Below, one piece after another: positions 44,245 through 53,089 of a stretch of DNA of 64,000 bases. A program made the translations under genes and the position numbers. Source of the DNA: Lelliottia amnigena (GTDB taxonomy: Bacteria > Pseudomonadota > Gammaproteobacteria > Enterobacterales > Enterobacteriaceae); the NCBI GenBank assembly GCA_900635465.1, contig LR134135.1, forward strand, positions 3,286,001-3,350,000. Direction: 5' to 3'. The notes beneath the pieces are model-generated. The model was not told the origin of the DNA, searched no databases, and saw only the letters and a program-made list of their open reading frames with translations. Each line of letters begins with the position of its first letter. Position 1 is the stretch's first letter.

Positions 44245-45660
44245 TTATAGGAAGTAGCGATCGCGGAAGGTCAACAGCGCCTTTTCAAAACAGCTAAACG
44301 GCGGGTGTACGATGCCCGCCCCAATCATGCCAATGCCGGCGTCTTTGTGGGCGATGGCGGTGTTGATCACCGGCAAAATGCCGCTGCCCGCCACTTTGGT
44401 GATATCAATCGCCGTCGGAATACCCATAAACGAGAGCAGCGGAATGGTGACGTTCGGGTTTTCACCGAGCGTGATTTCGCGCATCTGACGCGAGAAATCG
44501 ACGGCTTCATCAACCGTGCCGCCCACCAGCGCGACGATGGCGGGTGCGGTGGCCATTGCAAAACCGCCGATGCCGTAGGTTTCGGTGATGGCGCTGTCGC
44601 CAATGTCCAGGCCGGAATCTTCCGGCTTATAGCCCGCAAACATCGGGCCGATCACCTGCTGCGCCGGACCGGTAAACCATTGACCCGGCAGGCCGGAAAT
44701 GCGCAGGCCAAATTCGTACCCGTTGCGCGCCATGGTGGTGACCACAGTGCTGTATTCAATGCCGTGAGCGGCATCCAGCGCGGCTTTACACATCGCCATC
44801 CACGTTGGACCGGAGAAGTAGTCGCTGCTGGCGACAAACTCAAACACCTGGCGCTGCTGCTCAACCGGATAGCCCGCCTGAATCAGCCCCGGCGTCAGCG
44901 CCTGAATCAGCAGCGTGGTGCCTGCGTTATTGCGGTTATGGCACTCGTCGCCCATGTGCAGCGCCTGCGCCAGCATCAGCCGCAGATCGATTTCGCCGAT
45001 GACCTTCATCGCATCGCGCAGCATCGGGCCGAGCACGTCACGCATCCAGATCAAACGGTCGATCACGCTCTGATCGTTCGCCCCCATGCGCAGGATTTTC
45101 GCCATTTGCTCGCTAAGGTTGGTGAACGCGCGGTTGCCGTAGGTTTTGTTTTCGACGATATGCATAAACATCGACGCGGACGTAACGCCCGCCATCGAGC
45201 CCACGCAGTCGTGCTCGTGGCACGGCGAGAAGGTGATTTTGCCCGATGCCGCCAGCGTGTTAGCTTCATCTAAATCGTTCGCCAGCCCTTCAAACACCAG
45301 CGCCCCCGTCACCGCGCCTTTCATCGCGCCGCACATGTTTTCCCACGCTACCGGCGGGCCCGCGTGCAGAATGGTGGTACGCGTCATGCCAGGGACGACG
45401 TTGATGGCCTGGTCAAAGCCCACCAGCACCGGATGGGACTGAATAATGCGCTCCAGCGCGATTTTGTTGGCGGCAGCGATTTTGTCGGCCAGCGGCGTGT
45501 TCGCCAGCTGATCCAGGGCTTCCACCACCTGCATATTGCCCTGCCCCGGCGGGATCCAGTCGAGCTGAGTGACCGGAACGTGCTGCTTTTTCAGATCGTC
45601 GCTGAACATGGCGATGCCGACGTTAATGACGTTCAACGGCTGGTTAAATAAGGTTTTCAT
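44245..45660 (-). CDS. yahG: DUF1116 protein (YahG/AllG-like carbamoyltransferase subunit)
   Basis: A 471-residue DUF1116 protein, matching YahG and its paralogue YlbE (AllG). AllFGH together form oxamate carbamoyltransferase of allantoin catabolism, releasing carbamoyl phosphate; by analogy YahF/YahG should act on a related substrate. Conserved stretches include AAANKIALERIIQSHPVLVG, CHEHDCVGSMAGVTSASM (His and Cys rich), LHMGDECHNRNNAGT and SGLPGQWFTGPAQQVIGPMF. The start ATG overlaps the yahF stop by one base (TAATG-type junction), indicating coupling. Confidence 0.87.
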   Translation of the reverse strand: MKTLFNQPLNVINVGIAMFSDDLKKQHVPVTQLDWIPPGQGNMQVVEALDQLANTPLADKIAAANKIALERIIQSHPVLVGFDQAINVVPGMTRTTILHAGPPVAWENMCGAMKGAVTGALVFEGLANDLDEANTLAASGKITFSPCHEHDCVGSMAGVTSASMFMHIVENKTYGNRAFTNLSEQMAKILRMGANDQSVIDRLIWMRDVLGPMLRDAMKVIGEIDLRLMLAQALHMGDECHNRNNAGTTLLIQALTPGLIQAGYPVEQQRQVFEFVASSDYFSGPTWMAMCKAALDAAHGIEYSTVVTTMARNGYEFGLRISGLPGQWFTGPAQQVIGPMFAGYKPEDSGLDIGDSAITETYGIGGFAMATAPAIVALVGGTVDEAVDFSRQMREITLGENPNVTIPLLSFMGIPTAIDITKVAGSGILPVINTAIAHKDAGIGMIGAGIVHPPFSCFEKALLTFRDRYFL

Positions 45661-47201
45661 TAGGCTTTCTCCCCTTTGCAGACAAATTCACGCGCCAGTA
45701 ATCCCGTATTGGTGCTGCTGCTCGCCCAGATAACGCCAGCGTCGGTGAGCAACTGACACTGCTGCGAAAGCGCTGGCGTATCGAGATCGGTGCCCAGCAC
45801 GTAGCCCAGGATTTCCAGCGGACGGTTGTCGGCTTTGGCAATCGCCTGCGCCTCTTTAATTGCGTCGAGCATCACTCCGACCGGATCGTCGTGAGAGCCG
45901 AAACCGAGCACGAAATCCATCACGATCACGCCCACTTCCGGGTCGCGCGCTTCCTGTAACAGGCGGCTGATGCGGTTGGTCGGGTCGATCATTGGATGCG
46001 GTTTGCCGTTGGTGAAATCATCATCACCAAAATCGAGAAACGTGTGGGCTTTGCTGACGTTCACATCGGCTAAGCGTTTGGTCGGATCGGGCTGAATATT
46101 GCTGTAAACGTCGTCGAATTTCTCCAGCGCGGCGAACATCGCTTCGTCGCACAAGGTACCGCCGCAGAACAGCCCGCGAATGTACTTTTGCTGCGGCGTC
46201 AGGCGCGCGCGGACCTCTTCGATTAGCGGCCAGTTGAGCGGGTGCAGATCCAGAGACTCTTTTTTGATGCCGGTCAGCAGGACGGCTTTCAGCGCCACCT
46301 CTTTTGTGCCGCGCGCAAACTGCAAGCCGTCTTCATCCGCAGGCGGTTCATTACGACCGAGGAAACAGACCACCACCGGCTTACGGCAGGCGCGCGCACG
46401 GGCCAGCACTTTTTCAGCAACCGAGGGGGCTGGCGGTTTGGAGATAAGCGTAATGACCTGGGTCGCGTCGTCGGCTTCGAGCATGTCGATGGCGTCGAGC
46501 ATCATCAGACCGCCGATCTTCTCGCTGAGATCGCGTCCGCCTGTGCCAATCAGCTGAGAAATCCCACCGCCAAATTCATGAATGCGCGCGCTCAATTCCT
46601 GGCTGCCGGTGCCGGACGCACCCACGATGCCAATCGGGCCACGGCGCACCGCGTTGCCAAAGCACAACGCCGCGCCGTTGATGATGGCGGTGCCGCAGTC
46701 CGGTCCCATCATCAGCAATCCTTTTTCATGCGCCAGTTGCTTGAGCGCCAGCTCGTCTTCCAGACTGACGTTATCGGAAAAGAGCATCACGTTGAGACCG
46801 TTTTCCAGCGCCTGACGCGCTTCGCGGGCGGCAAAGAGTCCATTGACGGATATCACCGCCAGATTACTGTCCGGGCGATGCGTTTTGGCGCTAGCCAACG
46901 TGGCGTAGCGCGATTCGTGTGAGCCCGAACTCTCTTTGCGGGTAAATAACGCTTCGATGGCAGCCAGCGTTTCGTCATCCGCCGCGTCACCTTTAATGAC
47001 AATCATCAGGTCGCCGTTTTTGGCGTCCTGCAATTCCGGCGTTAATAATCCGAGATTTTTTAAGACGCCTTTATTCATTTCGGTCGCCATCGCGATAAAT
47101 GCCTGTTCAACGCCGGGCAATTTATTGGCTTTGGTCGAGACCGACATCAGCGAGACAGAATCAAAATAGGTATTCTTTTTTATAACGATTTTGGTAGGCA
47201 T
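45660..47201 (-). CDS. yahF: FdrA-family acyl-CoA synthetase-fold protein (YahF/AllF-like)
   Basis: A 513-residue protein of the FdrA family, built like succinyl-CoA synthetase alpha and beta parts. Landmarks: IVIKKNTYFDSVSLMSVS at the start, GLLMMGPDCGTAIINGAALCFGN, GPIGIVGASGTGSQELSARIHEFGGGISQLIGTGGRDLS, CFLGRNEPP, and HTFLDFGDDDFTNGKPHPMIDPTNR. In K-12, FdrA (AllF) is a subunit of oxamate carbamoyltransferase. The third subunit (DUF2877: AllH/YahE) is absent from this operon. Confidence 0.88.
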   Translation of the reverse strand: MPTKIVIKKNTYFDSVSLMSVSTKANKLPGVEQAFIAMATEMNKGVLKNLGLLTPELQDAKNGDLMIVIKGDAADDETLAAIEALFTRKESSGSHESRYATLASAKTHRPDSNLAVISVNGLFAAREARQALENGLNVMLFSDNVSLEDELALKQLAHEKGLLMMGPDCGTAIINGAALCFGNAVRRGPIGIVGASGTGSQELSARIHEFGGGISQLIGTGGRDLSEKIGGLMMLDAIDMLEADDATQVITLISKPPAPSVAEKVLARARACRKPVVVCFLGRNEPPADEDGLQFARGTKEVALKAVLLTGIKKESLDLHPLNWPLIEEVRARLTPQQKYIRGLFCGGTLCDEAMFAALEKFDDVYSNIQPDPTKRLADVNVSKAHTFLDFGDDDFTNGKPHPMIDPTNRISRLLQEARDPEVGVIVMDFVLGFGSHDDPVGVMLDAIKEAQAIAKADNRPLEILGYVLGTDLDTPALSQQCQLLTDAGVIWASSSTNTGLLAREFVCKGEKA

Positions 47202-47309
47202 TATTTCCTCCCGAATTCGGGCAAAAGGGGGCCGTCATCATGTTTAAGGCATGATGTGAAAACTGATATTTTTTAGTGCAGGCAAGCCCGGTAAGACTTG
47301 CCGAATGAA

Positions 47310-47915
47310 TTACGCGCCGGCGGCTAACAGCAGTTCGGCAATCGGGTGATAGCCTTTTTCGCGCGCCAGTTCGAGCGGTGATTTACCGTATTTATCCGTC
47401 ATATGCGGATTCGCGCCGTGGTCGAGCAGCAGCCTGACGATCTCCTGCTGTTTTGCGCCGCCGTCATTTAATACGATGGCCTCCAGCAGCGGCGTCCAGC
47501 CGACAAAATTGGTGTGGTTGACGTTAATATCGGTGTGGGTCAGCAGTTCGCGCACGATGTCAACGTGCCCTTTTTCGCTAGCAGGCGTGATGCCCACACC
47601 GCCGAAACGCGTCAGGCGGTCGAGATCCGGGTTGGCTGGCAGCACAATGCGCAGCAGGGTTACGTCATTAGTCAGGCAGCTAATCAGGAACGGGTTAAAA
47701 CAGGTTTGATCCTGCTTATCGATATCCGCCCCGGCGGAAATAAGCAGTTCAACGCAAGAATAATGTTTATGCAGACTGGCAATAATAACGGCGGTTCTTT
47801 TCTGACGATTGGTGGCGTTGATATCCACGCCTTTATCCAGACAGGCCTGTAGCGCATTGGCATTGCCCTGTTCTGCGGCCAGCAGAAATTCAGTAACGAG
47901 TTCATGTGCAGACAT
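47310..47915 (-). CDS. yahD: Ankyrin-repeat protein (YahD)
   Basis: A 201-residue protein made of ankyrin repeats (ACLDKGVDINATNRQKRTAVIIASLH, VELLISAGADIDKQDQTCFNPFLISCL, VGITPASEKGHVDIVRELLTHTDINVNHTNFVGWTPLLEAI, LLLDHGANPHMTDKYGKSPLELAREKGYHPIAELLLAAG). It has no signal peptide. It is the first gene of the yah-type operon in E. coli as here. Its role, perhaps as a scaffold or regulator of the enzyme complex, is not known. Confidence 0.88.
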   Translation of the reverse strand: MSAHELVTEFLLAAEQGNANALQACLDKGVDINATNRQKRTAVIIASLHKHYSCVELLISAGADIDKQDQTCFNPFLISCLTNDVTLLRIVLPANPDLDRLTRFGGVGITPASEKGHVDIVRELLTHTDINVNHTNFVGWTPLLEAIVLNDGGAKQQEIVRLLLDHGANPHMTDKYGKSPLELAREKGYHPIAELLLAAGA

Positions 47916-48282
47916 ATTAAGACTCCGATGTTTTCATTTCTGATAACCTGAGAATAGCAACAGCGCATGCATAAAAGAATCCGCTTAAATATCATTCATC
48001 GTAAGGTCGTGGATTGTTGAATTAAAATTAACAATCCAGTCAAAACGTGCGTCGGTGCAATGTTTTTCTTATCGCTGGCCCGCTTTTCACCTGCAAAATG
48101 GCATTCTGCTTATGGCTCGAAACCCCTTGCCAGCCGTGGGCTGAAACAAAATCGTAGAAGTGTGATTCTGTTCAAATCAGTTGTAACCGCAGTGTTAAAT
48201 ATTGTTCAATACTGATTGCCGTTAGCGCGGATTACAAATAGATTCAATAATCCCATTTGACCATTACGCGGAGCGCGCGGTA
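47916..48282. promoter_or_regulatory. Divergent control region between the yah operon and its LysR gene
   Basis: About 365 bases, AT-rich near both starts, with an inverted sequence TTGTTGAATTAAAATTAACAA around 48015. LysR regulators usually bind such a shared region; a T-N11-A palindrome of this type is a candidate operator. No ORF is seen. Confidence 0.5.
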
Positions 48283-49212
48283 ATGAATTCGATATTTACG
48301 GAAGAAAACTTGCTGGCGTTTACCACCGCAGCCCGTTTTGGCAGTTTCAGCAAAGCGGCTGGAGAGTTGGGCGTGACCACGTCGGCGATAAGCTACACCA
48401 TCAAGCGTATGGAGACAGGGCTGGATGTGGTGCTGTTTGTGCGCAATACGCGCAGCATTGAACTGACCGAATCCGGCTTTTACTTTTATCGCAAAGCGAC
48501 CGATCTGCTGAATGACTTTCACGCGATTAAGCGCGGGATAGATACCATTTCCCAGGGCATTGAAGCGCGGGTGCGTATTTGTATCAACCAGCTTTTATAT
48601 ACCCCGCGCCATACGGCCAGGCTGCTCCAGGTGTTAAAAAAGCAGTTTCCCACCTGTCAGATTACGGTGACCACTGAGGTTTATAACGGCGTCTGGGATT
48701 CCATTATTAATAATCAGGCCAATATTGCGATTGGTGCGCCGGACACGCTGCTGGATGGCGGAGGCATTGATTACACCGAAATTGGGGCGATTCGTTGGGT
48801 GTTTGCGATTTCACCCCAGCATCCGCTCGCGTTTGCGCCTGAACCCATCGCCGAAAGCCAGCTCCGGCTTTATCCGAATATCATGGTCGAAGATACGGCG
48901 CATACCATCAATAAAAAAGTGGGCTGGTTGTTACACGGGCAGGAGGCGATTCTGGTCCCGGACTTTAACACCAAATGCCAGTGTCAGATCCTGGGTGATG
49001 GAATCGGTTTTTTACCGGAACATATGGCGCGAGAAGCGATGGAAGATGGGCTGCTGATTACGCGTCGAATTAATAATCCGCGTCAGGATTCGCGTATGTT
49101 GCTCGCAACGCAACATGCGGCGACCGGTCAGGTCACCCGCTGGATCAAACAGCAGTTTGCCCCACAGGGAGTGCTGACCGGGATTTATAGCGATTTACTC
49201 TGGCGAACGTAA
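48283..49212 (+). CDS. yahB: LysR-family regulator (YahB-like)
   Basis: A 309-residue LysR protein with a helix-turn-helix at residues 10-55 (LLAFTTAARFGSFSKAAGELGVTTSAISYTIKRMETGLDVVLF, then RNTRSIELTESG) and an effector domain (ARVRICINQLLYTPRHTARLL, ANIAIGAPDTLLDGGG). It is divergent from the yahD-F-G operon, the arrangement of yahB in E. coli, so it probably activates that operon in response to its substrate. Its 3' end lies 3 bases from the convergent yqaE stop. Confidence 0.85.
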   Translation: MNSIFTEENLLAFTTAARFGSFSKAAGELGVTTSAISYTIKRMETGLDVVLFVRNTRSIELTESGFYFYRKATDLLNDFHAIKRGIDTISQGIEARVRICINQLLYTPRHTARLLQVLKKQFPTCQITVTTEVYNGVWDSIINNQANIAIGAPDTLLDGGGIDYTEIGAIRWVFAISPQHPLAFAPEPIAESQLRLYPNIMVEDTAHTINKKVGWLLHGQEAILVPDFNTKCQCQILGDGIGFLPEHMAREAMEDGLLITRRINNPRQDSRMLLATQHAATGQVTRWIKQQFAPQGVLTGIYSDLLWRT

Positions 49213-49215
49213 AAT

Positions 49216-49374
49216 CTAATTGCGGGTTTGCACCCAGAAGGCGTGAATCAATCCTGGGATATACCCCAACAGGGTCAGGACGATGTTAAGCAGAAATGCC
49301 CAACCGAAACCTTTGCCAAGCAGCACGCCAAGGGGCGGTAAAATAATCGTAAAAACAACACGCCAGAAACCCAT
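49216..49374 (-). CDS. yqaE: YqaE, PMP3/UPF0057 membrane peptide
   Basis: A 52-residue hydrophobic protein that matches E. coli YqaE almost throughout (MGFWRVVFTIILPPLGVLLGKG, FLLNIVLTLLGYIPGLIHAFWV). It has two membrane helices with the UPF0057/PMP3 proline-rich start. Plant and yeast homologues affect membrane potential and salt stress; in E. coli it is induced by stress. In K-12 it lies in the ygaU-yqaE-ygaV-ygaP-stpA order, which confirms that this is the core region. Confidence 0.92.
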   Translation of the reverse strand: MGFWRVVFTIILPPLGVLLGKGFGWAFLLNIVLTLLGYIPGLIHAFWVQTRN

Positions 49375-49592
49375 ACATTCTCCATACACACTAAGCAGGT
49401 AATTGTAAAAAAAGAGATTTATCTCTAAGCGTAGCGAGTTTAGCGTGTTCCGCCACCTCGCAGCTGCGCTTTTACCCTCCTTTACCCTCTTTACACTGAT
49501 AGAGACTGGCGATTAAGGGGTAAACCCGCGTTACCCCTGTACCAGGACTGAGGCGTGGGCTAAGGTAAAGGTCACTAAATGAGGAGGATGAT

Positions 49593-49772
49593 ATGTTTTC
49601 TGTTGGCGATCTTGTGCAACCGCGTATGGGCGGCCCGAAGCTGAAAGTCGTTGAAGTGCATGGCGATCAAATAATTGCTGTTCAGGCGAGTCAGGAGCAG
49701 GGTGAGAAGTACACGTTGAAGGCGGCGGATGTGACGCTTTATAAAGAAGACGGCGATTTCGGCGTTTGCTAA
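49593..49772 (+). CDS. Small DUF2158-like (YodC-type) protein
   Basis: A 59-residue protein (MFSVGDLVQPRMGGPKLKVVEV...) behind a strong GAGGAGG. The GDLVQPRMGGPKLKVVE start resembles YodC/DUF2158 proteins, which are small beta-rich domains of unknown role. It occupies the place of ygaV-ygaP in K-12, which are absent here. A hairpin terminator follows, shared with stpA. Confidence 0.65.
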   Translation: MFSVGDLVQPRMGGPKLKVVEVHGDQIIAVQASQEQGEKYTLKAADVTLYKEDGDFGVC

Positions 49773-49776
49773 TACT

Positions 49777-49799
49777 CAGGGCGGTGAAAAACCGCCCTG
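49777..49799. terminator. Bidirectional terminator between the DUF2158-like gene and stpA
   Basis: CAGGGCGGT pairs perfectly with ACCGCCCTG around GAAAA between two convergent genes. Confidence 0.8.
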
Positions 49800-49812
49800 C
49801 AATACATCACAA

Positions 49813-50217
49813 TTAGATTAAGAAATCTTCCAGTGATTTACCGTTTGCCAGTGCAGTTGCAATCGCTTTCGGTGTACGACCCTGACCGGTCCAGGTTTTT
49901 TCTTCACCATTCACATCAGTAAAACGATATTTCGCTTCACGTACCTGACGTTTCTGCGACTGGCTTGCGCCTTTTAACACGTCTTTACCCAGTAAATCTT
50001 CTGGAGAAATACCGTCCGCTTTCATCCGCTCCAGCAGTGCATTAATTTTCTGCTGCTGTTCCGCCTGCTGCTGCTGCATTTCGTTTTGCTCATTACGTTT
50101 TTCTTCCGTAACGATGCGGAATTTCTCCAGCATTTCTTCGAGCACGTCAATTGAGAAGTCACGCGCCATTGCGCGAAGGGTACGGATATTATTAAGATTT
50201 TGTAACATTGAAGACAT
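49813..50217 (-). CDS. stpA: StpA, H-NS-like nucleoid protein
   Basis: A 134-residue H-NS paralogue. The N-terminal half is a coiled-coil oligomerisation domain (LNNIRTLRAMARDFSIDVLEEMLEKF, glutamine-rich linker QQQQAEQQQK), and the C-terminal half is the DNA-binding domain with TWTGQGRTPKAIATAL. StpA bridges AT-rich DNA and chaperones RNA. It is distinguished from H-NS by the position next to alaE and the basic KGASQSQKRQVREAKYRF linker. The long AT-rich upstream region is likely autoregulatory. Confidence 0.93.
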   Translation of the reverse strand: MSSMLQNLNNIRTLRAMARDFSIDVLEEMLEKFRIVTEEKRNEQNEMQQQQAEQQQKINALLERMKADGISPEDLLGKDVLKGASQSQKRQVREAKYRFTDVNGEEKTWTGQGRTPKAIATALANGKSLEDFLI

Positions 50218-50866
50218 ATTACTGAAGACCTTTTATGAGTTGATTCAATGAGCAATAGGACAACATGGTAATCCACTTTACTTTGAATATCCAGTTGCAT
50301 TCCTTCCTGACAATTATTAAGGCTATTCAAAAATAGTTATTTAGATATTGTTACTTTTATTTTCGTCATTTAATGCCTTCTTTCATTTTATTCATCACAC
50401 AATTTTAAATTCAACGTTTTGCTATTTTGAGCAACCTTCCTGCTTCACAATCCTGATAACTGAATAGTCAGTCACCTCACCTGCATAAAACACCTGCTGC
50501 GATTACAGAATTTTCGACTGCTTTTCACATGCATAAAGAACATTAATCACAAATGCCGTGTGTTTTGAACTTACGAAAGGATAGCCTGCTGATAGAAGCG
50601 TTGAGTGTGATTTCACATCAACAAAAAAAAATTTAAACAATTGATAAATATAGTTATCTTTTACATAAAAACAGAAATCACCAGCACGATAAAAAAGCAG
50701 GCTTTTTTAGAGAATTTTATAGGAAAAAAGGCATTTAATAAAAATTATTCACTCATTGTGAGTTAACAGGCAGAGATATACTCTATACACATCAAAAAAA
50801 GCAACCTAAAGCACCTTATGCCGCGGGTATTGTCACTATACTGTGTTGCTCTCAAGGAGTTCGGAC
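50218..50866. promoter_or_regulatory. AT-rich divergent region between stpA and alaE
   Basis: About 650 bases, strongly AT-rich with A and T tracts (for example around 50628-50640 and 50720-50750), without a gene. This is a typical H-NS/StpA nucleation region. The alaE promoter should be near 50760-50840 and its ribosome site is CAAGGAG at 50853. Confidence 0.55.
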
Positions 50867-51316
50867 ATGTTCTCACCGCAGTCTCGCCTGCGCCATGCAG
50901 TAGCGGACACTTTCGCGATGGTTGTCTACTGTTCCGTAGTGAACATGCTGATCGAGATATTCCTCTCCGGAATGTCTTTTGAGCAGTCGCTTTCTTCCAG
51001 GCTGGTGGCCATTCCGGTCAATATCCTTATTGCATGGCCGTATGGTTTTTACCGTGATGCGATAATGCGTATGGCGCGCAGATTCAGTCCATCAGGCTGG
51101 ATGAAAAACCTGGCAGATGTGCTGGCCTATGTGACATTTCAGTCACCGGTTTATGTCGCGATTTTGCTTACGGTCGGCGCTGACTGGCATCAAATTGCCG
51201 CTGCCGTCAGTTCGAATATTGTGGTGTCAATGATGATGGGCGCGGCCTACGGCTACTTCCTTGACTACTGTCGCCGTCTGTTCAAGGTGAGTCAGTACAC
51301 AACGTCTAAAGCGTGA
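50867..51316 (+). CDS. alaE: AlaE, L-alanine exporter
   Basis: A 149-residue inner membrane protein almost identical in layout to E. coli AlaE (YgaW): [28 protein letters not shown] start, then [42 protein letters not shown] and [28 protein letters not shown]. Four membrane helices are seen. AlaE exports alanine and is induced by alanine or its dipeptides through Lrp. The second in-frame ATG is used because AAGGAG lies 9 bases before it. Confidence 0.93.
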   Translation: MFSPQSRLRHAVADTFAMVVYCSVVNMLIEIFLSGMSFEQSLSSRLVAIPVNILIAWPYGFYRDAIMRMARRFSPSGWMKNLADVLAYVTFQSPVYVAILLTVGADWHQIAAAVSSNIVVSMMMGAAYGYFLDYCRRLFKVSQYTTSKA

Positions 51317-51322
51317 TCGACT

Positions 51323-51344
51323 GCGACTGGCTACTGCCAGTCGC
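51323..51344. terminator. Bidirectional terminator between alaE and ygaC
   Basis: GCGACTGGC pairs perfectly over 9 bases with GCCAGTCGC around TACT, between convergent genes. Confidence 0.8.
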
Positions 51345-51348
51345 GTGC

Positions 51349-51693
51349 TTATGGCGCTTCGCCAAACAATCCTTGCAGAAATCGCTCCAGCGCCATGCGG
51401 GAGCTAAAACCGTGCGGAATACCGTAATGCTCATGTCTTTCCCCGGCTAAATACAGGGGGAATTCCTGATAGTGATCGCAGGTTTTGATATCCGAGGCGG
51501 GCTCAGCAAATGACAAACTTCTGTCTTTCAAGGTCGGGTGAATAATCAGCGCCATGCGACCCATTCGAGCCTCGCGATTAACATAGACATAATTATCGCC
51601 ACGGCGATAACCGTATGTTTTTTGTGTGACTGCATCCATGATGAAACCCGCTTTTTCAAGAACGCGTGCCACCTCATCGGGTCGTAAATACAT
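51349..51693 (-). CDS. ygaC: YgaC, DUF2002 protein
   Basis: A 114-residue protein of the DUF2002 family, matching YgaC over its length ([46 protein letters not shown] start; [23 protein letters not shown] end). It is cytoplasmic with no known activity. In E. coli ygaC belongs to the Fur-regulated group. It lies between alaE and ygaM as in K-12. Confidence 0.92.
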   Translation of the reverse strand: MYLRPDEVARVLEKAGFIMDAVTQKTYGYRRGDNYVYVNREARMGRMALIIHPTLKDRSLSFAEPASDIKTCDHYQEFPLYLAGERHEHYGIPHGFSSRMALERFLQGLFGEAP

Positions 51694-51853
51694 ATTTTAT
51701 CCTCGTTATCTTTTACTGCCGGGCAACCTTACAGTAATCAGCATTCGTAACGCTTTCAGATAAATCCATAAAGGGCGAGATTCATCACGACTCGCTTCAG
51801 ATATTAAAATCATGGGCTAAACTGAATGTGAACGCAAAATTATGGAGGATCGT

Positions 51854-52180
51854 ATGTTTAACAGACCGAACCGAAACGATATTAATGACGACGCTCAGGA
51901 TATTCGTAATGATGTCAGCCAATTAGCTGACACGCTGGAAGATGTTTTAAAATCCTGGGGCTCAGATGCAAAGGACGAGGCGGATGTCGCCAGACGTAAG
52001 GCTCAGTCTTTGCTACGTGAAACCCGCGCGCGCATGAATGGTCGCTCGCGTACTTCGCAAGCGGCGTGCGATGCCATCGGATGCGCAAGTACGTTCGTTC
52101 GTGAAAAACCGGTGTGTGCGATTGGTACTGTCGCCGCCGTCGGGATTTTTATCGGCGCGCTGCTGACGTTACGTAAATAA
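51854..52180 (+). CDS. ygaM: YgaM, ElaB/YqjD-family membrane-anchored ribosome-associated protein
   Basis: A 108-residue member of the ElaB/YqjD/YgaM (DUF883) family. A helical N-terminal part (DAQDIRNDVSQLADTLEDVLKSWG) is followed by a C-terminal membrane helix (AIGTVAAVGIFIGALLTLRK). Relatives YqjD and ElaB anchor ribosomes at the inner membrane in stationary phase under RpoS control. The start MFNRPNRND, 5 bases behind GGAGG, matches E. coli. Confidence 0.92.
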   Translation: MFNRPNRNDINDDAQDIRNDVSQLADTLEDVLKSWGSDAKDEADVARRKAQSLLRETRARMNGRSRTSQAACDAIGCASTFVREKPVCAIGTVAAVGIFIGALLTLRK

Positions 52181-52202
52181 TTCCGCGCTGGAATTATTAA
52201 TG

Positions 52203-52235
52203 ACCCCTCGTTCGCCCTCGCGAACGGGGGGTTTT
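52203..52235 (+). terminator. Rho-independent terminator after ygaM
   Basis: CCCC-T-CGTTCGC pairs with GCGAACGGGGG around CCTC and is followed by TTTT. Confidence 0.82.
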
Positions 52236-52323
52236 ATTTTTATGGCGACAAAATCGCCACAACACCCATCTCATCCGCCCTGCGCCGCTGCGCTCATCGT
52301 GACGCCACAATCAATTCAAATTT

Positions 52324-52371
52324 CCCATATCTTGTGTGGTTGAAACTTACATCAACTACATCTAGTATTCC
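52324..52371 (+). promoter_or_regulatory. Paired NrdR-box-like sites upstream of nrdHIEF
   Basis: CCCATATCTTGTGTGG and CTACATCTAGTATTCC lie 31 bases apart on the same face of the helix and both resemble the NrdR box (ACACTATATCTTGTGT type). NrdR represses ribonucleotide reductase operons through two such boxes about three turns apart. The first box is the better match. Confidence 0.55.
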
Positions 52372-52442
52372 ATTTAGCAAGACACCCATAGCCTGACGCG
52401 TTCATTCGCGCCGTTCTCTTATCATAGAGGGAAATACGAATC

Positions 52443-52682
52443 ATGAGCATTACTATTTACACTCGTAACGACTGTGTTCAGTGCCACGCCACAAAGCGGG
52501 CGATGGAAAGCCGCGGCGTGGAGTTTGAGATGGTGAATGTCGATTTAGTCCCTGAGGCCGCCGACGCGCTTCGCGAGCAAGGTTTCCGCCAATTGCCGGT
52601 GGTGATTGCTGGCGAAACCAGCTGGTCAGGCTTTCGCCCGGACATGATTAACCGTCTGCAAACTCAAGCCGCCAGCGCATGA
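52443..52682 (+). CDS. nrdH: NrdH, glutaredoxin-like electron donor
   Basis: A 79-residue redoxin with the active site CVQC (residues 11-14) and the NrdH signature WSGFRPDMI. It passes electrons from thioredoxin reductase to the class Ib ribonucleotide reductase NrdEF. It is the first gene of nrdHIEF, overlapping nrdI by 4 bases. Two NrdR-box-like sites lie upstream. Confidence 0.95.
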   Translation: MSITIYTRNDCVQCHATKRAMESRGVEFEMVNVDLVPEAADALREQGFRQLPVVIAGETSWSGFRPDMINRLQTQAASA

Positions 52683-53089
52683 GTATTCTCGTCTACTTCT
52701 CCAGCAGCTCCGAAAATACGCTCCGCTTCATCGAGCGTGTCGGACTGCCCGCCGTGCGCATTCCGCTGAACGAACGCGAACGCATTCAGGTAGACGAGCC
52801 TTATATCCTGGTGGTTCCCAGCTATGGCGGTGGCGGAACGGCGGGCGCAGTGCCGCGTCAGGCAATCCGCTTTCTCAACGATCCCCATAACCGGGCGTTG
52901 ATTCGCGGCGTTATCGCGGCAGGCAATCGCAACTTCGGCGAAGCCTTCTGCCGCGCCGGGGACCTGATTTCTCAAAAATGCGCCGTGCCGTATCTCTATC
53001 GCTTTGAACTGATGGGGACACAGCAGGACGTAGAAAACGTGCGTAAAGGAGTGAACGAATTTTGGCAACGACAACCGCAGAACGCGTAA
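52679..53089 (+). CDS. nrdI: NrdI, flavodoxin-like activator of NrdF
   Basis: A 136-residue flavodoxin-fold protein ([22 protein letters not shown]; later [21 protein letters not shown] and [19 protein letters not shown]). Its FMN makes the oxidant needed to build the Mn(III)2-tyrosyl radical cofactor in NrdF. It overlaps nrdH by 4 bases and nrdE by 28. Confidence 0.95.
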   Translation: MSILVYFSSSSENTLRFIERVGLPAVRIPLNERERIQVDEPYILVVPSYGGGGTAGAVPRQAIRFLNDPHNRALIRGVIAAGNRNFGEAFCRAGDLISQKCAVPYLYRFELMGTQQDVENVRKGVNEFWQRQPQNA

